Assembly (NCBI GenBank): GCA_016930135.1 | Contig: JAFGHM010000015.1 | Location: 1 to 41,903 of the forward strand | DNA length: 41,903 nt | Direction: 5' to 3' | DNA from: Thermoplasmatota archaeon | GTDB lineage: Archaea > Thermoplasmatota > Thermoplasmata > UBA10834 | Part shown: in pieces, positions 14,901-21,967 of the stretch | Layout of the letters: each line of letters opens with the position of its first letter | How positions within the stretch are numbered: the stretch's first letter is position 1 | The notes under the pieces: generated by a model | What the model was told of the DNA's origin: nothing | The model's input: the letters and a program-made list of their open reading frames with translations, nothing else | Databases searched by the model: none | Program-made: the position numbers and the translations under genes

Positions 14901-15510
14901 GGCTCTGATAAGCGCAGTCGTCCGCTCGAGCGCGCAGTCGTCCGCGAGAGCCACAGTCAACCTCTACCTCAACGTGTCGCCTGTGCACGATGTGCGCGTG
15001 TTCAGCTTGAACGAGTCCACTTATGTCACCGGCTGGAGCACGATCACCAAGTTCACCGTGAACAACACGGGCAACATCGAGGACACGTTCCTGGTGAGCG
15101 TGTCCAACCTCGATTCGCTCCTCTCGCTGGGCTGGTCTGCAACCATAATAGACCCCGCCACCGGCGACGAGGTGACTGAGGTCCAGGTCGATGCCTTCGA
15201 CGGCATGGAGCTTGCAGTCAACTTCACGGCCACGAGGAGCACTCCGGACGTCACCGCCTCCGCACTGGTGTTCGCAGCGTCTGCAGAACAGCCGGCTTCT
15301 GGCAGCTACGGAGCGGTCCAGGTAAGGCTTCCCGACCTCGTCATCGGGCCCGGGTATGTCGACGCCGAGAGGGCAGACATCTCCTACGAGTACGACGTGT
15401 CCAGGGTTCTGCTGAACATAAGCTTGGCGATCGCGCTCGTAGCGCTGGTCGTGATGTTCTTCGTGCTGCGCAAGAGGAAGGGCTTGGGCAAGGGAGGTGC
15501 TGCGAAGTGA
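8926..15510 (+). CDS. aglB: AglB/STT3 oligosaccharyltransferase with giant beta-sandwich C-terminal extension
   Basis: AglB transfers a lipid-linked oligosaccharide to Asn of N-X-S/T sequons on the outer face of the membrane. Numbered from GTG 8926: multi-pass STT3 membrane domain about residues 43-520, with first acidic motif GSDSYYW (D80), second DxD motif DADHD (193-197) and TIAE loop (394-397); then a soluble domain with catalytic WWDYG (607-611). From about residue 936 to 1915 there are about eleven carboxypeptidase-regulatory/PEGA/Cna-B-like beta-sandwich units, then two NEW3-like domains (NTGNIED repeated), and a C-terminal membrane helix about 2162-2184 followed by RKRKG. Most AglB proteins have 800-1,000 residues, so about 1,200 are extra. 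Three EF-hand-like loops and many sequons lie in the tail. TATA spacing favours GTG 8944 over 8926. No frameshift is seen. Confidence 0.92.
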   Translation: MGYYHQVALSLAEAREVPAGSFLSRFRRGDRGPSELRKWFVANWTTLFILALLFAVALFVRTYFGYDTAMDGYLVSGGSDSYYWQRIIDYSAETGKQLYWDPLINYPDGIRNPRPPFYSMSIVVPAVFAQGMFESLDDAIGWSLLWSTAFWGALTIIPTYFVGKETFGRRAGLAAAFFLAVMPAHVQRSVFSDADHDSFILFFIVLTFYFLLRAVKTQEHKRWVENWRSWSSIRAGLGDYVRESRTPMLYALMAGVAYGCVMIAWVGFGYVTVLILAYYLIQILLNKFKGFDSTSVTIIVSLAMAFGYLLAFPVYYEQSLIPVRFDVPVYLFVFAVVFGMLFVISRDYPWTLTLPATFLLLGAGIVIINAIDPSLAEAILSGQGYFVKSKLYSTIAEARAPDFSELAMSFGMVTFFLSLTGLIWAIIKIPKKATAEYIFIVVWLGAAIFMAISAGRFMFNAAPAFALAAAWVVVIIVDNLDFNSVRKSLMGASGSYWQIFRKSVKIRHIVGVLFIAFMVILPNVWYGTDAGIPSETKALLDKEIYESMPSFMRPDDYDRINGSNWYLGAFGYSIPLERYYFPSAWEWFTEYDSHIPAAVDRPAYVSWWDYGFEAVQAGQHPTVADNFQNGYQIAGNIIMAQSEAEVIALFSYRLLEVAMRDAETRDALQGMCERYGVDYERIYEIVFGPVQPIIDEVLEDPAVYGPMDSDLSGANAKIVAARVELVKLDQDALVGFYGELCSLTGWDIRYFSVDSRMFPRSGTDTGIFYAPAKLSDRRIDQGSVPIDFYGINAVDQYGREVALDQVTADMVIVDYSLTYKPMFYNSTFYRAMCGPSGYELGMSNDGIPSLSGTLQSLEVMPGWNMAHFRMVYRTAYYNPYPIAEIPYHRDAWTAISLEEAQELQTKIQNNEIQGYVDDSASSFYSAGVVFLKYYKGAYVNGTVTTEEGYPVANVRATVQDEYGIPHMSVLTDSEGRYSLLAPFGEITLVLSMGDTVTSSLVSSNIIDRLEFNVTDDQAMRLPYDLDGDGMYDYMITKDYQMRETQVTADLFWDIDEEGNYTAETDELIQDATVYAMDLVTGSMFEIDAPEGTFDTTLPPGTYDMWARIYGVNVTVSTNLTVAAGQKSTQKLALKPSMLYGYLSYLDGESAIGIELVMTELSRGYRVSALTDDEGAFRFEKLLSGDYSLTTTEPGYTLSAVTLTITAGSDIFNNLTIFPEATIRARVLMDGAGVPYAAYMLSDIYSPGTVVSGLTDASGRIEVKVLKGVWTLYAVQTVGSESYAGAKTLDLRTADSVSTAVSLGQASSVSGGVRNPLGATIRSGHVVFESSEGVRIPARIDTLGVYKMTLPYGTYEVTSYSTTGSCLFSGTTVVTGAATSYQVEMIEGVLVEGAIWLDRDSTGTLSAQELGRYAKLRLTDESGALFTAAAAEDGNFTLVYPKAADGTLSVGEAGFSEWSVTSRFVNDTTNIGAVVGPDEVVVQGRIAYDGQGLRGIRVTFTPQVLLLDVVTAVTSSGGYYTASLLPAVYTVSVDQDTNPMGGERYICEEEFTLLPSGVPVQYSLTPDKKVEMHGVLFGAESDMELSLSGPETRALTLGGTISYSAYLLPGEYNVYAKGYLGADVYANVTSVTLSVDSRQHDFQLYPAHELRGSIDIDGRPVTKEVTIRAVSALGEAVETTTSLSSYSIELPQGLYTVNFSMEDTKTEGGRTLYVEYEAEAPILISTDDQRLNPSLSRRLDNTTFSGTVYGTGGAPVRAYLRMVPNTVFGLGLEFWTDTSGSFNVSMQPGDYTVHILRSQDKSAYLGTLRLERDVSMEQSFNLTSGLYISGRVFVADAGASVDVSVATGSAKLQVTSDASGDFRVLVTEGSYILSATTTRVENDLTVRYTGSLDVNVEDTDSYVTLNLLRSSTRTVSVSWDRNLTQTVPPGVLVKYAFTVTNTGNIEDKWSVSSSTTGFNISFTPSTFELGLGSESTATVVAEITAHDDVAAGEALISAVVRSSAQSSARATVNLYLNVSPVHDVRVFSLNESTYVTGWSTITKFTVNNTGNIEDTFLVSVSNLDSLLSLGWSATIIDPATGDEVTEVQVDAFDGMELAVNFTATRSTPDVTASALVFAASAEQPASGSYGAVQVRLPDLVIGPGYVDAERADISYEYDVSRVLLNISLAIALVALVVMFFVLRKRKGLGKGGAAK
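15490..15497 (+). promoter_or_regulatory. Ribosome binding site deciding the GTG start at 15507
   Basis: AGGGAGGTG lies inside the end of aglB about 9 nt before GTG 15507. It matches the archaeal anti-Shine-Dalgarno complement and supports the GTGA-overlapping start. Confidence 0.7.
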
Positions 15511-16310
15511 GGCCTCGGACATCGGTGTTGTTCTCGTTGGCCACAGCAGCGTTGCTCGTCATGCTCGTCCTTCCCGGGATGGTGCAGCTCGCCTCGAACG
15601 CGGTTGCGTACGGAGGCATCAGCATACAGCTCGACCGCCCGTCATTCGCTGGTAAGGGCGATACCGTGGTGTGCACTCTGACCATCACTGGCGGCCCTGC
15701 AGAGGATGGTGGAGGAGAGTATTCATATGAGGCCGAGATAGTGGCTGACAACTCCACCGGCTCGTCCGTCAGTCCGGACACCGGCAATTCTGCGAGCGGC
15801 GTGTTCAAGCTCAACGTGACCATGCCTGGCGAGGCCCCTCAGAAGATCAAGATCGCCATCAACGCGACCTCCAAAGGGGGCTCGCCGCAGGTGACCAAGC
15901 ACCTCGAGCAGGAGTTCGAGATGAAGGTCGTGGACCCCATCATCATAACGGCTACGATCTACAACAGGGGCGAGACCGACGCGCGGAACGCGACGGTCAA
16001 GTTCTACGCAGACGGGACCTACCTGGCTTCTCGGGTATTCAATGTCACCGCGGGATCCTCCGCAGTGCTCACCCACAACTGGACCTTCGACAACATCCGC
16101 TCCGGGAGGCATGTGATTACGGTCGTGGTCGATGATGCGAATGACCTGGTCGAGTTCAGCACGGGCAACAACGTCTATTCCCTCACCATATACGTTGGCA
16201 GCGAGGGCAATCCCATGGGAGCCATACTGACGATCGGTGTGATCATAGCCTCGGTGTTCGTCGGCCTGATGTGGCTCCAGAAGCCCCAGAAGCGCGGCAA
16301 GAAGCTATGA
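15507..16310 (+). CDS. Signal-peptide CARDB-type surface protein with C-terminal membrane anchor
   Basis: This 267-residue protein is predicted to be exported. It has an N-terminal hydrophobic signal (LFSLATAALLVMLVLPGM), an extracellular region with a first beta-domain (about 37-140), a CARDB-like domain (TATIYNRGETDARNATVKFYA to STGNNVYSL), and a C-terminal helix (AILTIGVIIASVFVGLMW) followed by a basic cytoplasmic tail. Several N-X-S/T sequons (NST, NVT, NAT, NWT) are present. The GTG start at 15507 overlaps the aglB stop as GTGA and is preceded by GGGAGGTG, a near-perfect Shine-Dalgarno, so translation is probably coupled to aglB. No catalytic motif is visible. An accessory or substrate role for AglB is inference. 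Confidence 0.8.
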   Translation: MRPRTSVLFSLATAALLVMLVLPGMVQLASNAVAYGGISIQLDRPSFAGKGDTVVCTLTITGGPAEDGGGEYSYEAEIVADNSTGSSVSPDTGNSASGVFKLNVTMPGEAPQKIKIAINATSKGGSPQVTKHLEQEFEMKVVDPIIITATIYNRGETDARNATVKFYADGTYLASRVFNVTAGSSAVLTHNWTFDNIRSGRHVITVVVDDANDLVEFSTGNNVYSLTIYVGSEGNPMGAILTIGVIIASVFVGLMWLQKPQKRGKKL

Positions 16311-16341
16311 CCTGGAGCCCCCTCAGGATGATGGGATAGGC

Positions 16342-16350
16342 TCTTATATT
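16342..16350 (+). promoter_or_regulatory. TATA box upstream of thioredoxin gene
   Basis: TCTTATATT is centred about 40 nt before ATG 16386. The predicted start of transcription is near 16373, leaving a short leader that contains the ribosome-binding site AAGGGAAGG. Confidence 0.6.
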
Positions 16351-16385
16351 GAACACACTTTACCCGGCCTAATTCAAGGGAAGGC

Positions 16386-16721
16386 ATGATGAGCTTGTCC
16401 GAAGAAATACTACATCTGAGCGACTCGAACTTCGATTCCGCTGTCAAGTCATCCGGCAGTCTGCTGATCGACTGTTGGGCCGCATGGTGCGCCCCCTGCA
16501 AGATGATCGCCCCGACCATCGAGGCGCTGGCAAAGGACTACAAGGGAAAGGTGACCTTTGCGAAGCTCGACACGGACGAGGCGCCCAAGACGGCGATGGC
16601 CCTCGGCATACGTAGCATCCCCACTCTGTTGTTCTTCAAGGACGGAAGGCAGGTGGACCGTCTGATTGGGGCGCATCCTCGTGTGAACATCGAGGCCGCG
16701 ATAAAGAAGCACTTCGTGTGA
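16386..16721 (+). CDS. trxA: Thioredoxin
   Basis: This is a cytosolic dithiol-disulfide oxidoreductase of 111 residues, a typical single-domain thioredoxin length. The active site is WCAPCK (the common form is WCGPC), followed by the conserved cis-proline segment RSIPTLLFFKDGR and the DTDEAP strand. The start is ATG 16386, with ATG 16389 next to it; GGGAAGG precedes both. It is convergent with the translin-family gene, with only 7 bp between the stops, and has its own TATA box. Confidence 0.95.
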   Translation: MMSLSEEILHLSDSNFDSAVKSSGSLLIDCWAAWCAPCKMIAPTIEALAKDYKGKVTFAKLDTDEAPKTAMALGIRSIPTLLFFKDGRQVDRLIGAHPRVNIEAAIKKHFV

Positions 16722-16728
16722 AAGCCGG

Positions 16729-17346
16729 TCAGCTCTTTCTCAGGACCTCCTCTATCTTCTTGTGGAGCGTATTGGCTGAGGTCGCCACAGCGACTTCGCC
16801 CCTCGTCTTCTCGAGCAGGCTCCTCGCTACATCCTGCTTGTGCCTCAGGGGCACGATCGCATCGGGGTAGTCGAACCTCATCAGGGCCGTCAGGAGCTCC
16901 TCCATCATGTCCAGGATCTCATTCGCACGGCCGACCCTCCCGGACTTGAGCTCTTCGAGGCAGAACCTCCTCAGCTCCCCGACGCTGTCCCCGAGGCCCA
17001 TGAGATAGGGAGCGCTCCCCACTTCCAGCTCTTCAGGCGATGGGACATCGCCCTTCTCGAGGAGGGACATGATGAGTCCGACCTCTGCATACTCCTGGAA
17101 CGCGCTGGTTACATATCCTGCGTGCTCCAGCTCGGGGTGTTCTGCCAGGAGGCTGTACAACCTGTTCACCTCGTCCTTGAGCACGTTCAGCTGGTCCCCT
17201 GCCTGCTCATTCCTGTGCAGGCCTCTCAGTATCGCTCCGGACAGCCTCACGACGGCCCTCGACGATTTCAGCGCGATCTCCCTCACCTGGTCCTTCTCGT
17301 CAAGCTCGGATTCTATCTTCGAGATCACCTCTTCCAGGTTCTTCAC
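16729..17346 (-). CDS. Translin-family RNA/ssDNA-binding protein
   Basis: This 205-residue, almost entirely helical protein matches the archaeal translin-like family (COG2178), whose eukaryotic relatives bind RNA or single-stranded DNA and act with TRAX as RNases. Diagnostic parts are the N-terminal LKSSRAVVRLSGAILRGLHR and the C-terminal half around LMRFDYPDAIVPLRHKQDVARSLLEKTRGE, which resembles the family's conserved acidic/basic region. The start is GTG 17346, overlapping the purD stop as GTGA and preceded by AGGAGGGG. It is therefore probably co-translated with purD. The precise role in archaea is not established. Confidence 0.85.
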   Translation of the reverse strand: MKNLEEVISKIESELDEKDQVREIALKSSRAVVRLSGAILRGLHRNEQAGDQLNVLKDEVNRLYSLLAEHPELEHAGYVTSAFQEYAEVGLIMSLLEKGDVPSPEELEVGSAPYLMGLGDSVGELRRFCLEELKSGRVGRANEILDMMEELLTALMRFDYPDAIVPLRHKQDVARSLLEKTRGEVAVATSANTLHKKIEEVLRKS

Positions 17347-18674
17347 AGCTCTCCCCTCCTTATCCGATCCATCCGCGCGATCTTGGCATCGAGCATCTCC
17401 TTCTTCGCTATGTCGTGCCTCACGTGTATCCTGCCGGACACATGGCCTATCGCGCTCTCGGCTATGGCCTCGGCCTCATCGATCACGTCCGCGATGCCCA
17501 CTATCCCCACGGACCGCGAACTCGTCGTGAACACCCTGCCATCCTGTTCGTTGACGCTGGCATAGTACAGGATCGCCCCTTTGTCGGCTATTGCCTTCTC
17601 GTCCACGCTGATCTCCTGTCCTGAGAGCGATTTCACTCCATAACCCTCAGGAACGATGTACTTGCACACGGAGGCCTTTCGTGTGAACTGCAGGCGGCTC
17701 CTCGAGATGTTTCCGCTCGCCATGCCCTCGCACATCTGAGCAAAGTCTCCTTCGAGCAGCGAGAGGACGTTCATCGCCTCCGGGTCGCCGAACCTGGCAT
17801 TGAACTCGATCACCTTCGGGCCGTCCCTCGTGAGCATGAACTGGCCGTACAGCGTGCCCCTGTACTCAGCTCCCTCGGTCTTGAGCGCCTTCACCGTGCT
17901 GTCCATGATGGCCACTGCATCCTCGTACTCGCTCCTCCTGAGGAAAGGCAGCAGACCGTCATTCTGCGAATACGACCCCATCCCTCCAGTGTTGGGGCCA
18001 GTGTCGCCCTCGAAAGCCCTCTTATGGTCCTGGACCGCGGGCATTGGCACGACCCTCGTCCCGTCACAGAATGCCTGGACAGTGAACTCCTCTCCGACCA
18101 GCTTCTCCTCGAGGACGATTGTCGGCGTGCCCCCAATGTTCTTCGAGAGTATCTCTGCGACATAGTCCAGGATATCTCTCTTTGACATCAGGTGCTCCCC
18201 GAACACCTTCACGCCCTTGCCTCCAGTCAGGCCCGTGGGCTTGACCACTATGTCGGTCCCGAGGGAGTCGAGGGCCTTCTCCGCATCCCTGGCGTTGTCG
18301 ACTGCCACGAACTTCGCCGCGCCTCTGATTGCGTACTTGGCCAGCAGCTTCCTCATGAAGCTCTTGGAGGTCTCTATCCTCGCAGCCGCCTTCTTCGGGC
18401 TCGCAGTCGAAATGCCGGCCATTTCGAGCGCATCCGCGAGGCCCAACTCCAAGGGCGCCTCCGGGCCGATCACAGCGATGTCGACATGCGTGTTCTTCGC
18501 AAACTCGACCACTCTGTGCAAGTCCATCTCATCGACGAGCATGTGTTCCTTCGCTGCACGGAAGATGCCCGGGTTCTTGTTCTTCGAACACGCGTAGACT
18601 TCGGCTCCCGAGCGTGCAAGAGCAGCGACGATCGCATGTTCTCTCGCGCCTCCCCCTACAGCCAGGGCCCTCAT
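17343..18674 (-). CDS. purD: Phosphoribosylamine-glycine ligase (GAR synthetase)
   Basis: This ATP-grasp enzyme joins glycine to 5-phosphoribosylamine in purine biosynthesis. The chosen start, ATG 18674 (MRALAVGGGAREHAIVAAL), gives 443 residues, a normal PurD length; the track start at 18905 adds a non-homologous leader overlapping gatD. Visible parts are the N-terminal GGGAREH phosphate loop, GPEAPLELGLADAL, the ATP-grasp stretch VVKPTGLTGGKGVKV, GPNTGGMGSYS, and FNARFGDPEAMNVL. It is divergent from gatD and overlaps the translin-family gene downstream. A TATA-like CTTCTTATTTC on the minus strand (18706-18716) fits a transcript start near 18683. Confidence 0.95.
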   Translation of the reverse strand: MRALAVGGGAREHAIVAALARSGAEVYACSKNKNPGIFRAAKEHMLVDEMDLHRVVEFAKNTHVDIAVIGPEAPLELGLADALEMAGISTASPKKAAARIETSKSFMRKLLAKYAIRGAAKFVAVDNARDAEKALDSLGTDIVVKPTGLTGGKGVKVFGEHLMSKRDILDYVAEILSKNIGGTPTIVLEEKLVGEEFTVQAFCDGTRVVPMPAVQDHKRAFEGDTGPNTGGMGSYSQNDGLLPFLRRSEYEDAVAIMDSTVKALKTEGAEYRGTLYGQFMLTRDGPKVIEFNARFGDPEAMNVLSLLEGDFAQMCEGMASGNISRSRLQFTRKASVCKYIVPEGYGVKSLSGQEISVDEKAIADKGAILYYASVNEQDGRVFTTSSRSVGIVGIADVIDEAEAIAESAIGHVSGRIHVRHDIAKKEMLDAKIARMDRIRRGEL

Positions 18675-18705
18675 CGTTTCCGACCTGCCCATGCATGAGA
18701 CTTGT

Positions 18706-18716
18706 GAAATAAGAAG
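18706..18716 (-). promoter_or_regulatory. TATA-like element of purD
   Basis: On the minus strand this reads CTTCTTATTTC, about 35 nt before ATG 18674. Position and AT richness in a GC-rich region are the only support. Confidence 0.4.
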
Positions 18717-18772
18717 GTTGTCCACGCGAGCCGACTGGCCGTGAGACGACAGCTCGGTCATACCTGGGAAAT

Positions 18773-18780
18773 CATATAAG
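18773..18780 (+). promoter_or_regulatory. TATA box of gatD
   Basis: CATATAAG is centred about 28 nt before ATG 18805 and only about 8 nt before ATG 18784. The spacing therefore favours 18805 as a nearly leaderless start for gatD. Confidence 0.65.
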
Positions 18781-18804
18781 ACAATGAACCCTATCCCTGT
18801 CCTG

Positions 18805-20094
18805 ATGAAGTACGCTGGCCATGTGGGCGAGCTCCTGGACAGCGCCGGAGCTGAGATCGGTGACGTCATCGAGATCCGGCGCGGAAAGGAGGTACGCTCA
18901 GGCATCTTGATGCCGCATCACGACTTCAGCGCACCATCTGTAATCACGCTGAAGCTAACGACTGGTTACAACATCGGCGTGCTTGTTGATCAGGAGACCG
19001 AGGTCAAGCTTGTACTGAAGAGGGAAGCCAAGGCTCAGAAGAAGCAGGCACTTCCGCGTGATCCCGCGAAGAAGGACATTGCGGTCATAAGCACCGGGGG
19101 CACGATCGCGTCCTACGTCGACTACAGGACGGGTGCTGTCCATCCGGCGATATCCGCCGAGGAGCTGGTCTTCTCTGTGCCCGAGCTTCTGGACCTCGCG
19201 AACGTCCGTGCAAAGGTCCTCTACTCGATCCTAAGTGAGAACATGAAGGTCTCTCACTGGCAGAGCTTGGCCAGGGCCGTCGCCGAGGAGCTGAACTCAG
19301 GCGCGGTCGGCGTGATCATACCCCACGGCACCGACACGATGGGCTTCACATCCGCAGCTCTCGCATTCATGCTCAGGAACCTGACGGGCCCGGTGGTCTG
19401 CGTGGGCGCCCAGAGGTCCTCTGACAGGCCGTCCTCTGATGCGATTATGAACCTGCTCTCGGCGACGAGACTGTCCATCGACAGCGACCTCGGAGAGGTG
19501 GTGGTCCTCATGCACGGGGACACTTCCGACACGCACACGCTCGTCCATCGGGGCACCAAGGTGAGGAAGATGCACTCGTCCCGCAGGGACGCCTTCAAGA
19601 GCATCAACATCGACCCGATTGCCAGGATCGAGGGTCCCAAGATGACATTTCTCACGGAGTACACGAGGCGGTCCAAAGGCTCCGTCCAGCTGAAGGACAG
19701 GATCGACGGGCGGGCCAGCATGCTGCACTTCTACCCGGGCTTCGAGGCGGAGCACTTCGACCTCATCGCCACCAAGGTCAGGGGCATAGTCATCGCGGGG
19801 ACCGGACTGGGCCATGTCTCGGAGGAGATAGTCGGCTCGATCAGGAGGGCAGTGAAGGACGGCGTGCACATCTACATCACCACCCAGTGCCTTCACGGGG
19901 CTGTCAACCTGAACGTCTACTCCACCGGGAGAGACATGATCACCGCGGGCGCGGTGACCCTGGGCGACATGCTCCCCGAGACGGCATATGTCAAGCTCAT
20001 GTGGGCCATGGGCCAGGCCGAGGCCCCGGAGGAGGTCAGGAAGATCATGCTGACCAACATCGCGGGCGAGTTCGCTGAGAGGAGGCTGGTCTGA
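18805..20094 (+). CDS. gatD: Glutamyl-tRNA(Gln) amidotransferase subunit D
   Basis: GatD is the glutaminase subunit of the archaea-specific GatDE amidotransferase, which makes Gln-tRNA(Gln) from Glu-tRNA(Gln). It has an L-asparaginase-like fold. Visible are a small N-terminal beta-domain (MKYAGHVGELL to GILMP), then the asparaginase signatures STGGTIAS (about residue 96) and HGTDTM (about 174), and ISTTQC-like ITTQCLHGAVN near the end. The track start is ATG 18784, but the TATA box at 18773-18780 and family N-termini favour ATG 18805 (429 residues). The gene ends one base before gatE begins, so the two form an operon. Confidence 0.96.
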   Translation: MKYAGHVGELLDSAGAEIGDVIEIRRGKEVRSGILMPHHDFSAPSVITLKLTTGYNIGVLVDQETEVKLVLKREAKAQKKQALPRDPAKKDIAVISTGGTIASYVDYRTGAVHPAISAEELVFSVPELLDLANVRAKVLYSILSENMKVSHWQSLARAVAEELNSGAVGVIIPHGTDTMGFTSAALAFMLRNLTGPVVCVGAQRSSDRPSSDAIMNLLSATRLSIDSDLGEVVVLMHGDTSDTHTLVHRGTKVRKMHSSRRDAFKSINIDPIARIEGPKMTFLTEYTRRSKGSVQLKDRIDGRASMLHFYPGFEAEHFDLIATKVRGIVIAGTGLGHVSEEIVGSIRRAVKDGVHIYITTQCLHGAVNLNVYSTGRDMITAGAVTLGDMLPETAYVKLMWAMGQAEAPEEVRKIMLTNIAGEFAERRLV

Positions 20095-20095
20095 G

Positions 20096-21967
20096 TTGGA
20101 CTACAAATCCCTTGGGCTGAAGGTGGGCATAGAGATCCACCAGCAGCTCAACACGGGCAAGCTCTTCTGCGGCTGCTCGTGCGAGCTCTCGGATGTCCAC
20201 CACAAGGAGCTGACGAGAAGGCTCAGGCCCACCCAGAGCGAGATGGGCGAGATAGACAGGGCGGCTCTGGAGGAATCGGAGCGGAAGATGCACTTCAGGT
20301 ACCAGACCGTGCCGCATTCGTGTCTGGTGGAAGCCGATGAGGAACCACCCCACGATGCGAACAGGCGCGCGATCGAGGCCGCTTTGGAGATGTCGATGTT
20401 GCTCGGCATGACCCCCGTCGATGAGGTACACTTCATGCGGAAGATCGTGATCGACGGTTCGAACACGAGCGGGTTCCAGAGGACCGCTCTCATATCGATG
20501 GGGGGCAGGGTGGAGGTCGAGGGCAAGACCATAGGGGTGACCACCTTGTGTCTAGAGGAGGACGCGGCCCGCAAGATAGCCGAGCACGGGAGTGAGGTGA
20601 CCTACCGCCTCGACAGGCTGGGGATCCCTCTAGTCGAGATTGCAACCGAGCCGGAGATATCTTCCCCAGAAGAGGTCAGGTTGGTCGCAGAACGCCTCGG
20701 CTCTCTCCTCAGGGCCACCAAGAAGGTTCGGCGCGGCATAGGGACAATAAGGGAGGACATAAACATCTCGGTGTCGGGTGGAGCGCGCGTCGAGATCAAG
20801 GGCGCTCAAGACCTCAGGCTGCTGCACCTCTATGTCGCGGAGGAGGTCAAGCGCCAGCTCGCACTCCTCGATGTCAAGAAGACGCTGAGGGACCGGGGGG
20901 CAGGTAGGCTGTCTTCGGAGGCCAAGGACGTCTCGGGGATCTTCAGGGGGACCAGGTGCAAGGTGATCAAGGGCGCCCTCGACGCCAAAGGTGTCGTCCT
21001 GGCGATCAGGCTGCCCAAGTTCGCGAGAGTCCTTGGTCCCACTGAGACGGGGGTCAAGAGGCTCGGTCCGGAGATGGCGTCACATGCGCGCGTGGCAGGA
21101 GTGAAGGGATTGTTCCATTCCGACGAGCTGCCCGGCTATGGAGTCACCGTGGCCGAAGTCGAGGACCTCAGGGCGGTGTTGCTCGTCGAGCCGGAGGATG
21201 CCTTCTTCCTTATTGCGGATGAGGAGGAGAAGGCACGCGCAGCCATCGTGAGGGCCGTGGACAGACTGAATGTCGCAATCGAGGGCGTTCCGGAGGAGAC
21301 GAGGGACCCGCTCCCGGACGGCCAGACGGTGTACAGCCGCCCGCTCCCGGGCAAGGAGAGGATGTACCCCGAGACGGATGTCAGACCGATACTCGTCGAT
21401 GAGACGCTGATCGAGAGCATCCGGCTCAATCTACCCGAGCTCCCAGAGCAGAAGATCTCCAGGCTCGTGAAGCACTTCGGCATCAGCAAGGACCAGGCCG
21501 AGTCGCTCATCAAGAGCGGCTACGAGGACGAGTTCGAGCTGCTCGCCAGCAGCTTCGGAAGCGCGCAGGTCGTCGCCAGAATCTATCTGAACACGTACCC
21601 CGAACTCGAGAAGCTCGGCCTGACCCCCTCCGAGCTCAGCCTTGAGACGATGAAAGAAGTCATGGCCCTCCTCAAGAATGGAGCCTTCGCGAAGGAGGCC
21701 ATCCCGAAGATACTGGCATCGGTGCTCGAGAACGGCCACACGGTCGCGCGCGCAGCGGAGACGGTGGGTGCTGAGCCGATCGGCATGGACTCGGTCAGAG
21801 AGCTCTGCGACCGGATTGTCAGGGAGAAGGAGAAGCTGGTGAGGGAGCGAGGTGAAGCCAGCATAGGCCCCCTCATGGGTCTGGTCATGAAGGAGCTCCG
21901 GGGCAAGGTGGACGGGAAGGTGCTCAGCGAGATTTTACGCGAGAGGATAAGACAGCTAATGAGCTAG
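20096..21967 (+). CDS. gatE: Glutamyl-tRNA(Gln) amidotransferase subunit E
   Basis: GatE is the tRNA-binding and kinase/transamidase subunit partner of GatD. The protein has 623 residues, as expected. It shows the GatB-like core (KVGIEIHQQLNTGKLFC, DGSNTSGFQRT, LCLEEDAAR, RLGIPLVEIATEPE), an AspRS-like GAD insertion in the middle (about 280-400), and a C-terminal helical YqeY-like tail. The start is TTG 20096, one base after the gatD stop, with GGAGG at 20081-20085. The stop is TAG. The 3' end overlaps a small opposite-strand ORF by 44 bp. Confidence 0.96.
   Translation: MDYKSLGLKVGIEIHQQLNTGKLFCGCSCELSDVHHKELTRRLRPTQSEMGEIDRAALEESERKMHFRYQTVPHSCLVEADEEPPHDANRRAIEAALEMSMLLGMTPVDEVHFMRKIVIDGSNTSGFQRTALISMGGRVEVEGKTIGVTTLCLEEDAARKIAEHGSEVTYRLDRLGIPLVEIATEPEISSPEEVRLVAERLGSLLRATKKVRRGIGTIREDINISVSGGARVEIKGAQDLRLLHLYVAEEVKRQLALLDVKKTLRDRGAGRLSSEAKDVSGIFRGTRCKVIKGALDAKGVVLAIRLPKFARVLGPTETGVKRLGPEMASHARVAGVKGLFHSDELPGYGVTVAEVEDLRAVLLVEPEDAFFLIADEEEKARAAIVRAVDRLNVAIEGVPEETRDPLPDGQTVYSRPLPGKERMYPETDVRPILVDETLIESIRLNLPELPEQKISRLVKHFGISKDQAESLIKSGYEDEFELLASSFGSAQVVARIYLNTYPELEKLGLTPSELSLETMKEVMALLKNGAFAKEAIPKILASVLENGHTVARAAETVGAEPIGMDSVRELCDRIVREKEKLVRERGEASIGPLMGLVMKELRGKVDGKVLSEILRERIRQLMS

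Noticed and set aside
11720-15450. DNA-level tandem repeats in the aglB tail
   Set aside because: The repeats are visible as protein domains only; no long identical nucleotide stretches were found by eye, so recent duplication is not supported.
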